From NCBI GenBank assembly GCA_900618425.1, contig UZAN01054510.1:1-15419 (forward strand): a DNA stretch of 15,419 nucleotides, in the 5' to 3' direction. The first letter of the stretch is position 1; each line of letters begins with the position of its first letter. Origin of the DNA: Echinostoma caproni. Its lineage: Eukaryota; Platyhelminthes; Trematoda; Plagiorchiida; Echinostomatidae. The notes under the pieces are model-generated. The model was not told the origin of the DNA and ran no database searches. It was given only the letters and a program-made list of their open reading frames with translations. Position numbers and translations under genes: made by a program. This document shows positions 7,576 to 15,419 of the stretch, piece after piece.

Positions 7576-10500
7576 ACAACACTGGTGGTTTATCTTCATT
7601 GAAGTTGTTTACATCGAGGTGGAGAGGGGATGTGGACCGGGGGGGGATGGATTCTCAGAGCAGGATCAGACGCGTCGATCCGGGAGGGAGGGGTGTTCAT
7701 GACTGCGCAACCTGACTTCATTGTATTTGTCCGACCACTTGAGACATAAATCCAGCTGTTTGAATTAAAATACACCGATAGATCTAAAATCGATGAGTGG
7801 GCACGGCAAACACCTTTCTGCCTTTAGGCATGAGACCGAGCAACGGACGGGATGGTTGTGAACGGGGTGGTGGTGGATGGGACAGCTCTGAACACCCCGT
7901 GTAAACACAAACATTCATTCGACTGTCTTCTCTCCTCGTGCATCGTGAATGGTCGGCGAGAACATCCGATTGACTAAACAAATATTATACAACACATCAC
8001 GTGTTTGTTGGCAGCTGGATAGAATAGTCCAAGTTGACATTTAGAAAACAATCGCAGAAGTGGCTTGGGTTTCAATCAAACGCAATACTGGATGTGTGTA
8101 ATTTGATTACACGACATTTTTCATCGTAAATAATCCGATTGGGTTGAATTGAAAGTACATGGTAAACCTATTTCTTCCGCAACTTGACTTCCAGCTAATA
8201 AGATTAAACACAATTTGAAGGGTACGAGTGGGGTTACTGGGCACAGTTTTCCGTTGAATGAACAAGAAATGATAAATCAAGCAAGGGGAGAGATGTAAGC
8301 CATTTTCTCAATTAATCACACACCACCACACGATGTGAGAGAAGAAGTTACGCGTATTTATGCACACTGTTCTGATCAAAGTTGTCCCTGATTCACTAAA
8401 ATTGGATTTTACACACCCGGAGAAAAATCAAATAGTGTAAATGAAATTTTGAAGTAGAAAAATAAAACACAAATCTGTGACTGCCAATTTCGGTTGTGTA
8501 ATCTGATCAGAATTGTTCCGTGTTTTATCTCAGGGAAGCAAAACGTTTCAGACTTCAGCTGTCACAGATTGAATTATAACTCAATTGTTCTTCCCTGTGT
8601 CTGTGTGTTTGTGCGTTGTAGTTCTGTTTGAAGTTGAGAAATGTTTAGGTTCCCTTTTCATCCGCTTAGCGAGGCGCTCTAGTTTTTTTCAAAAAACGAC
8701 ACCTTATTCCTAACGGTTAATTGTCCGTTTTCTGCAGCATAATACCACGATTAGCAGATCACGATTGTTCTAGGTTGAAGTTCCAATCACTTTCCTGTTT
8801 TTGCTCTATTGAAAATGGTTAATTTCATTGTGGACATGGAACAATCGCGTGGTTGATTAACAAGGAGCATTAATTTATTGAAAACATTGGTAAAAATTCA
8901 AATGATGAACAATTTCACGGATAATATTTATACTAGTAACCACAAATTATCATAGCCGATCAACCATTGGTCGAACGTGTTTCCATTCAATCAAACAGTT
9001 GTTTACACAAGTCACTTAACTATCGACTATCCTGTTTACGTAACACCATCACCCCGTCTCTAAGTCGGGTGACGTAACTAGGGGTCACTCATGTATTTTA
9101 TTTCTACTCCCACTGATTTTGTATTCATCAACAACGCACAAATAAAACTTCCACCGGAAGATTTTATTCCATTTCAGCCTAGTGACTTGTTTCCAAGTTC
9201 ATCATCGCGGAGTTGATGTGCTAAAAGTAGAGTTCCGAAACGGATCGATTCGAAACCATTGCGCAAATTCCTGTATTGGTTTTCTATTTCACAAATGTTG
9301 AATCGCAAAATCAAATAGGATTAATCGATGAAAACACAATCTGATTAATTGTGTTTAATATTTCTACATTTCTCGGTCGTCACAAAAAACCGATCAATTT
9401 TTTGTCGGTTTGTTTGTTTCTTTGTTTTTATTCTGTTCCCATTTTATACAAATCTTGATAACCGAGCACGAACTGGAAAACGACTGATCTCTAGCACAAT
9501 TTACGTACTACCTGTTCTTGTTTAGTTCATATCACTTTACTGCTAATTAACTTGCACTTACAGCATCCATCCCGTGCGCTCACAGATTCATCTATCGTTC
9601 ACCTGTCGGGTTAGAATGGAATGCAGATCCATACCATAGTTTGTATATTTATCCGTCTGGATAAACTCACAATCCCTTGCACACACACCCAGTCTGTCCA
9701 TGACACTCTTCTACCGTTCTGCCTTCATTTGCATACACTTTGTTAGCATAACATAACATAAGTCTGATTGAGTCGTATAATTTCTAAACCTGTCTGAAAA
9801 CCTGTCCGTATGAGGGACACAATTTGACATTGTCTGGTTCGTTTCCCAATCCGAAGGTTGTGGACAGATTATTCTTTTATTCTCTCTCAATACTGTTTAC
9901 ATTTGACGTGACGGGAAAGCTAGATTCCGACCACGTGAAATATAATCCGACCTTGGTATTCTATATCTGGAAAAAAGGGGTGAATAGGTTTGACTAAAAT
10001 GAAATATAACAGCTCATTTGTCGGAATGTATGATGTACTAAATGCAAAACGGTTCTCTCTTTTTAGATTTGCTTTCTACAATCAAACTCAAAATGAAATA
10101 ATCGTTTTTTTAATAACCCTATTCCTTTTTTCAATCAATATACAATAGAAAAATCGATCTTTGTTAAAAAAGTGCCGCCGTGGTCAATCACAGCGTCCCG
10201 GGGAAGTGAGTCGGGTAGCAGACAACTTTGGTGGAATTGGATCACATGACCTCTCGGTTGTAGTGACTAAGACCCATACTGATCACCTGACCACCCTCGT
10301 TCAACTGCACTTATGTGAAAGTATAATCAAACACGGATTCTGTTTGCAATTGCAATGCAATACAAATATCAATCGCCACGTGCGATTATTGTACTGTATT
10401 CGATTTTAATTATAACACCCATGCACTGAATAAATGCATTCGATTTTATCGATTGCAATTTAAACTGCATGAATATAACTATACATGATCTAACTTCTTA

Positions 10501-10800
10501 TGCTGTCTGGTGAGTATACGAATGTGCATCCAAATTTCATGAAGGAAGCGGTAGCGAGAAAATGGCTGTCCGAAAGGAATGCATCAAAGTGGAAGGTGGA
10601 TTGTGATGGTAGGATTTGAAATCGGATTACCAGATACCAACTATTAAAAGTAATATGGTAAAATCAATTATCCGGTTCAATAGAAGGCATGTTTACCAAT
10701 CATTTTTCATTTTCTTTTTTCCGGGCCCGTGGCTGAAAATAGCTATCCACATCTACGGACAATCGTTAATCAAATTGTGAATATTTTTTTCCTAATCTCT
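7576..10800. other. Long unannotated stretch
   Basis: I found no gene or mobile element. The first part is G-rich (about 7615-7700, with an eight-G run and GGGAGGGAGGGG at 7683-7694). The remainder is AT-leaning DNA with dense stops, A/T homopolymer runs and a small CATAA repeat near 9744-9762. The only longer frames (7784-7981 minus, 10161-10409 plus) have no recognisable content. Confidence 0.5.
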
Positions 10801-10802
10801 AC

Positions 10803-10840
10803 NTCTCCGCGTTTGTGTTCGGTTTTTTTGGGGGGGGGGG
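10803..10840 (+). repeat. T7-G11 homopolymer junction with an ambiguous base
   Basis: A TTTTTTT run is followed at once by about eleven G (10830-10840). An N at 10803 marks an unresolved base just upstream. Homopolymer length here is probably not reliable. Confidence 0.7.
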
Positions 10841-10910
10841 AAACACGATGCGCATACAATGCGCACACATTTATCAAATGAACGTTGTTATTTTGGGACC
10901 GGAACGATAA

Positions 10911-10930
10911 CCCCACCCGTCCCCCGTCCC
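10911..10930 (-). other. Canonical G-quadruplex motif on the minus strand
   Basis: The minus strand reads GGGACGGGGGACGGGTGGGG: four G runs of at least three, with loops of 2, 2 and 1 bases. Such short loops usually give very stable quadruplexes. There is no gene context from which to infer a role. Confidence 0.7.
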
Positions 10931-11058
10931 ACCACCCTCGACAGGCATGTCGTGGTCTTTCGCATTGTCCAGTCCCAACGACGATATCAGTTTAATCTCG
11001 ATGTTTCACATTGTTCCTTGTTTGACTAGGTTGATTCGGACTGGTGGTTAACGTTTCA

Positions 11059-11081
11059 ACAAAACAAAACAAAACAAAAAC
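11059..11081 (+). repeat. (AAAAC)n short tandem repeat
   Basis: About four units of AAAAC, ending in a longer A run. Confidence 0.8.
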
Positions 11082-11198
11082 GAAAATACGGTTTGATGAC
11101 CGAGAGTGAAATGCCTCCCGGTTAACGGGCGAAACCTCAGACTGAAATCCCAAGCGTTTATTGATGATCAACTCAGCTAGGCGGGAAATGTTATTGGN

Positions 11199-11247
<49 letters not shown>
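11199..11247 (+). repeat. (TG)n microsatellite, about 24 units
   Basis: A perfect TG array directly preceded by an ambiguous base (N at 11198), so both the flank and the unit number may be unresolved in the assembly. The antisense frame translating to a threonine-histidine run is an artefact of this array. Confidence 0.9.
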
Positions 11248-11249
<2 letters not shown>

Positions 11250-12409
11250 AGTTGCACGAGAGACAAGGGCCGGGGTGATTGATCAACGTATGGTGAACGC
11301 TCAGTCGAAAAGGTCAGTCCATTAAGTTCGTGATAGATTGACCATGTTTTGCATGCGCAGGATGAATTACACTGGTCACGATGTTTGATGTGGCAAGGGT
11401 AACCCCAGCAATGGGTTCGTTTCGGACGTTCCACCATGTACGAATGCCATCAGTTATACATGTTAACAAGGGCAAAAATCTGGTAACCAGTAATCAAGGA
11501 AGAACTTGTTTTGCCTTGTGTATTTTGCCCCTTTGAAATAATAGGCTTGTAACTATATGAAAAAGAAGGTGAAGAATTGATCTTTTGTGGTACAAGGTAG
11601 CCGACCTGTGGTGATCACACAGATTGTCAGAAAAGATGTCTGCCCGACCTGTAGAATTTACCAAATAGATTATTTTCTTCTCTGTTCGCAGTAGTTTGCG
11701 GTAAATTAAAATTTATTGTTCCCTAATGAAATCACGTGGTTTGATTCACCACGGGAAGATAAATGATACACGAAAAGAAGGGAGGCCTCGATCCAAACAT
11801 ATCGATCGATACTTGGCTATCGTCACCAAACACTCAACGATATCGAGATTCATAATGTATGATCCATGTACTCCTTTGCTCAAAAACTGATAGAGATATT
11901 TGCAAAATGGACATCTGCAATAATCGTTCTGAATAAATTCTATCACTGCTAACGCTTTCACAGTTCGAAGTTTTCTAAAGTACATTGTGGGATTGTTTTA
12001 GAAACAAATGGCACACATGCCACACTCCATCATGGGGCAGCTCATTAGACCGAATATATTATTTTACCTGTTCACAATGTGTAAATTCAATAAAACTGAT
12101 GAACAGATCAATCAGGTTTCGAGTGTGGCCCGATCTCTTTATCTAAAATGTAAATGTTTCTTCAAAGGACGCGAAATTCCCGTCAGGGCTGCCGGTTTGC
12201 GAGGTAGTCCAGGATAAATCCACTCCAGAAACATATTGATATCAATTTTTCCATAGTTTTACTGGAATATAGGTTGGTAGAAATGTTCATTTCATCTAAA
12301 GCAAAGAGGTTACTGCACAAGGAAGCGCTCAGTCTGAGGAGTTATAACTATATTTGCATATAATATTAATATTGTCATTGACTTTATGTGCTTGCGAACG
12401 CGGTACGTG
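11248..12409. other. Unannotated stretch, no recognisable gene
   Basis: No gene or element is recognised. The open frames (11746-11985 minus and 12008-12217 plus) are 69-79 codons long with no known motif. Confidence 0.5.
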
Positions 12410-12895
12410 GACATTCAGTGTGGTCCGGGGATGGGTGGGCGTCTTGGATTGTGGTTGGTCACCCTTCTCATGCACAACTCGCGAAATGCTCCTATATAAC
12501 TGAACGTCTCAAATAGCCAATTGGGTTGAGGAAGCCCCACTCACTGTTTCCACGTGGCGGAGGTATTTTCCCACCAAAATGAGGGATCGAAAAGCCAACA
12601 CCCGGAGTTATAATGGGGTCAGTGAACCATTGGCAGTTCACCAGGGGTAGTAGGTTAAAAACCCTGATTCTAAACCAATCATGAGGTGTACGAACCGCAC
12701 ACACACTTTACTGGTTGTGTCAGTGGTCCCCGGCTCAATTGGCATCGAGATGTATTGGGTATCGTGGATGTTTGACCCCGTCGAATATTACAAAGTGAGA
12801 CTAAGTTAACATGTAGTAAGAGACCATCAGAATCACATTGTTGAACGACGTTGATCACCATGAAATCATGCAAGCTGTTTACTCTGACCGCAAGC
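12410..12895 (-). repeat. Unnamed dispersed repeat, copy B (inverted relative to 4530-4998)
   Basis: Read on the minus strand, it aligns with copy A over most of its length. Shared landmarks in order are GGTCAAACATCC (A has GGTCACACGTCC), the GTTCGTACACCTCATGATTGG block (A has the equivalent), AATCAGGGTTTTT, the TTTTGGTGGGAAAATACCTC block, TTATATAGGAGCATTTCGCGAG, and GACCACACTGAATG at the downstream end. Stops split the frame that is open in copy A. Similarity weakens above about 12800, so the upstream limit is approximate. Confidence 0.75.
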
Positions 12896-13256
12896 AAAAC
12901 AGATTTTCTAGCTCTTCAAGAAATGCATCAGTGGTTTCAAGATGCACTGAGTGATTGTTGCCGGGAAATAAAGTTTTGGGTAGATGTCCCTCCGTGTGCA
13001 AGAATGTGATCCCAAATATGTCAGTTATTGAAGTATTACAGCATTATCAAACTGGATGCCTCATCGACTCGTGCACAGTGAAGTTGACCTCATTTATGCG
13101 TTTGAAAGCAAAGTCCCAGTCAATGTTTTAATACAGAAGTAACTTTCAAGCTCATGATTTTCTCGTCCGATACGTTGGTGCTGTGATTAAAAGACAGTAA
13201 TGCACACAATTCCACTGGTGTAAAATGTCACATGATACTGCCGCACGCAGCTTCAC
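12896..13256. other. Probable LINE 3' UTR or flank, unrecognised
   Basis: On the minus strand this follows directly after the stop codon of the LINE relic at 13257-13680, so part of it is probably that element's 3' UTR. I could not find the hairpin/AATAAA/TTGAC terminus seen in the other copies, and cannot mark where the element ends. No other gene is visible. Confidence 0.35.
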
Positions 13257-13680
13257 TTATATTGGAATGTAAGGTGTGCTAAGGTGTGCTTCATCGAGTC
13301 TCAGTTTGAAAGATTCTATGCTTGGTGCACAGACTACGTGGGGTGGGAGAGAGTTGCAAAGATCGAACACACTGTGACTGCGAATGACTGACTCCAGGAT
13401 TCCAGTCGGCATTTTGAGACCTATGGTTTGAATGGATGTTCTCTTACATGAACATTGGGTGAAAATTATAGCAACGGGTGACAAGGATGACTTGGGTTTT
13501 GTATTATTTGGTATACCATAATTATGTCTCCTCTGATGCTCCGGTGGTGACTGGAATATAACCCCAACGACTCCAGTCTCTCTGCGTAGGACTAGCCATT
13601 CAACACCTTATCTATTTTGGTGGCCATCATTTGTGGACGCCATGAATTATCCATATGCTGTTTTTTTATCAGATATACGA
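13257..13680 (-). mobile_element. CR1-like LINE reverse-transcriptase C-terminus, broken (copy 3, a different family)
   Basis: This is the minus-strand relic of the very C-terminal part of a LINE ORF2. In order, one frame from about 13680 reads LVVYLIKKQHMDN...RPQMMATKIDKVLNG, which fits the '.WSPYLKKDI..LE.VQRRATK.V.GL' segment. An in-frame stop (about 13600) is followed by SYAERLESLGLYSSHHRS, IRGDIIMVYQIIQN and HPCHPLL, the 'YEERL..LGL..L..RR.RGDLI' segment. A stop at 13466-13468 and a frameshift lead into the frame 13257-13484, with FDLCNSLPPHVVCAPSIESF and KLRLDE near the end, the hallmark 'NSLP..VV.APS...FK..LD' C-terminus of CR1/Jockey-like elements. It keeps a natural-looking stop after the LD motif. 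The motif set differs from the copies at 1846-2560 and 14719-15419, so it is a separate family. It is a pseudogene. Confidence 0.88.
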
Positions 13681-13930
13681 CTAGTTTATTCACAAGGCAA
13701 GGATTGCACAATCCTCTTTACGGAACAAACGAGTGGTGTTTAAATTCCAAGTGAAGATCTGGCGGATTAAAATTACTGCACGGTTTTCCAACGGGAACTT
13801 ATTTGGTTTTCTTTGGTGCGATACAAACAATTGTGACAGACATCGTATCCTGCTGGTTTCTTGTCCTCTGTTATTCTGCAAAATCAGTGTTATTTGAGGA
13901 GAAACGAGCCAATTTCTTTGACTAGTAAAG

Positions 13931-13979
13931 ACCATCATCATCATCATCATCACCACCACCACCACCACCACCACCACCA
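13931..13979 (+). repeat. Compound (ATC)n(ACC)n triplet array
   Basis: About six ATC units pass directly into about ten ACC units without interruption, so one class of triplet probably arose from the other by a single T-to-C change that then spread. Confidence 0.88.
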
Positions 13980-14121
13980 GAGGTTGGTCTATGTTCATTT
14001 TTTTTTGTAAACCGAATAAATCTGAAACACTGAAACACGTTTATAAAGATTAGAAATTCACTAACCGCTTGATTGCAGCGGCAGCGATGAACTTACAAAG
14101 AATGAATCTCTTGCATTGTCG

Positions 14122-14140
14122 AATTTATTTATTTATTAAA
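14122..14140 (+). repeat. (TTTA)n short tandem repeat
   Basis: About four units of TTTA. On the minus strand this gives overlapping AATAAA words, but no hairpin or LINE sequence lies upstream, so I do not call a LINE end. Confidence 0.7.
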
Positions 14141-14423
14141 CTCACTTTTTCATTAGACGCCATTGTGTAATGAATAATAGAAGGGTTAGAGATTCACTGG
14201 ATGATAGCCGCAACAACCTATTGTTCATTCTTGATTACCAAAAATCTAAACGTAGAGAACCCGGGTGACCAACCCACGAGAAGATTCAGCATGCTACTGA
14301 GTCGAATGATAACGAAGTTGCCTACCACTGGAAGTGGGGTGGAATTGGCCCGATTCATTGTTTGATAAACATACGACCCAAAAGCGAAGAAATGAGAGAG
14401 AAATAATTCACAAGACTACCATT

Positions 14424-14443
14424 ATCATCATCATCATCATCAT
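14424..14443 (+). repeat. (ATC)n microsatellite
   Basis: About seven ATC units, followed (14449-14505) by a loose AAC/AAG-rich stretch without clear periodicity. Confidence 0.85.
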
Positions 14444-14718
14444 CTTCACCAAAAGAACAAAACAAGAACAAGAACGATAAGAACAGGGACAACAACAACA
14501 GCAAACAAACTGGATATATCTGTCAAAGGGATGCATATATTATTGAGTTATGAGTGGAATCTTCAGACAACAACATGTCATACCTCATATTCGAGGCCTA
14601 CATTCTGTTAATGATGATACATTTTAATCATGCACTTTTGTTCAATAGGTACATCCACATGTAATGAGATTCATTTTACTTGCGCACTATAACATAATTT
14701 TTAAATTACCAAGATATA

Positions 14719-14767
14719 GTCAAGTCAAGTCAAATCAAGAGTATAGTTTATTCATCCAATGGGGACA
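14719..14767 (-). promoter_or_regulatory. LINE copy 2 3'-terminal hairpin, AATAAA and TTGAC tail
   Basis: On the minus strand a hairpin TGTCC-CCATT-GGATG (14753-14767, two G-U type pairs) is followed at once by AATAAA (14747-14752). A short spacer comes next, then TTGATTTGACTTGACTTGACT at 14719-14739. It is the clearest version of the terminal signature in the window. Confidence 0.75.
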
Positions 14768-15419
14768 GAATTTTCAGTGAATAGAATGTGATCGCTTTTG
14801 CTTAGGCATTGCACGCTATTAAAAGTGAGCTTAGAGATGTGACAAATAGTTACTTAGATAATAATGGACAGGACACGGAGAACGCGTAAAAAAATAAATA
14901 AAATTTCGACGTGAAAATTTACATGAGACTGTGTATAAGTTCACTTGATATTCGTCCCTTAGAAACCAACAAACGTGAAAGTTAAGGTAGAACGGACTTG
15001 TGAAAAGCAGTGATAAAGGTTTAAATTAATTGCGGGTTACAGAAGTTGAAATGGAGCTAGATAGAGCTGTGTGTAAGGGATGTGACGCATCGGACAAGAT
15101 GGAGTCACACAGACAGTCACAGGCGTTCAGGTGTTGGTTAACAATGAAATCAGCCAGATCATCATAAGATACAGCTCCATATCTAGAGATGCTTTTCAGA
15201 GAGCGTTTGATTAATTTGAAATCTTTAGGCAGTAAACCGGGAAAGATAACGGGAGAGCAGTAGGTTCAATGACATAAAACACATGAGAAAATAAATTTGG
15301 AGATGATGTACAATGCCACCCTCAGATGCCGAAGGCATGAAATATAAAAGGTCAACTTTCTGACTTTAAAAATGTTTGTTCTACTTGATAGGACCATTTG
15401 AGGTCAGCAGACACGAAAC
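14719..15419 (-). mobile_element. CR1-like LINE relic with intact 3' end (copy 2, cut by window edge)
   Basis: This minus-strand relic of the same family as copy 1 enters from beyond the right edge. Near 15410 it reads VSADLKWSYQVEQTF, equivalent to VALSHNLSW...VQNTF in copy 1. It continues VRKLTFYISCLRHL, then YCSPVIFPGLLPKDF, RSLKSISRYGAVSYDDL, HLNACDC and ILSDASHPLHTAL. The peptide is interrupted by at least one stop (just before TYCSPV) and by frameshifts. After about 15010 the coding signal is lost, although a stretch near 14985 still resembles the RNS.LP.LARL segment of copy 1. The rest is 3' UTR, ending in hairpin, AATAAA and tail. At the DNA level it differs clearly from copy 1, so the two are old or belong to different subfamilies. 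Confidence 0.85.

Larger units (their letters stand above)
10841..11198. other. Unannotated stretch with a C-rich tract
   Basis: I see no gene. It contains the C-rich (minus-strand G-quadruplex) tract at 10911-10930 and an AAAAC repeat at 11059-11081, both listed separately. Confidence 0.5.
13681..14718. other. Unannotated stretch with triplet repeats
   Basis: No gene is recognised. The minus frame 13690-13998 is largely created by the ATC/ACC array, which gives runs of methionine and valine. Two weakly similar segments (14047-14062 and 14186-14201, GATTAGAAATTCACTA against GGTTAGAGATTCACTG) may be an old duplication or chance. Confidence 0.45.

Noticed and set aside
7615..7700. G-rich tract as a second G-quadruplex
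   Set aside because: GGGAGGGAGGGG gives only three runs, and the other G runs are far apart. This is weaker than the motif at 10911-10930.
11177..11437. 86-codon minus-strand frame with a threonine-histidine run
   Set aside because: Produced by reading through the TG microsatellite and an ambiguous base.
12966..12972. AATAAA on the plus strand after GCCGGG, possible LINE 3' end
   Set aside because: No convincing hairpin and no TTGAC-type tail follows.
13690..13998. 102-codon minus-strand frame with valine and methionine runs
   Set aside because: The runs are simply the translated (ATC)n(ACC)n array. The rest shows no motif.

Overview
The window looks like intergenic or intronic DNA from a repeat-rich metazoan nuclear genome, most likely a flatworm of the digenean trematode type. 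This is an inference with three supports. (1) There are several decayed CR1-like non-LTR retrotransposon (LINE) 3' ends of the type common in flukes. (2) There is a tRNA-derived short element carrying a hammerhead ribozyme, the architecture of the schistosome Sm-alpha SINE. (3) Composition is AT-leaning with many microsatellites, stops are dense in all frames, and there is no rRNA, tRNA, operon or recognisable single-copy gene. I could not assign any host protein-coding gene. Every open frame over 60 codons is either a relic of a mobile element, a translated microsatellite, or unrecognisable.

Layout. Positions 1-1069 hold nothing I can name. Positions 1070-1480 are a GC-richer stretch with small hairpins and a weak LTR/primer-site resemblance. 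Positions 1846-2560 (minus) are a broken LINE reverse-transcriptase C-terminus with its complete 3' end: a perfect hairpin followed by TTGAC-type tail repeats. Positions 4530-4998 (plus) and 12410-12895 (minus) are two copies of one unnamed dispersed repeat. Positions 5820-6110 are an unexplained GC-rich block. Positions 6190-6420 (minus) are the ribozyme SINE, and 6455-6575 (plus) is a second, decayed copy head-to-head with it. Positions 7521-7575 (plus) are an isolated LINE 3' terminus. Positions 7576-12400 are mostly featureless, apart from G-rich tracts, a canonical G-quadruplex motif, a (TG)n array and two ambiguous bases. Positions 13257-13680 (minus) are the C-terminus of a second LINE family. 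Positions 14719-15419 (minus) are a further copy of the first LINE family, cut by the window edge.

The most notable item is the SINE. On the minus strand it has A-box-like and B-box-like promoter elements. About 70-100 bases downstream it has a hammerhead in which all the invariant core residues and all three stems can be traced by eye, at 6252-6296. The LINE copies separately share a 3' architecture of hairpin, then usually AATAAA, then short TTGAC-type repeats. That is probably their reverse-transcriptase recognition end. The elements are old and mutated and show no sign of present mobility in this window.
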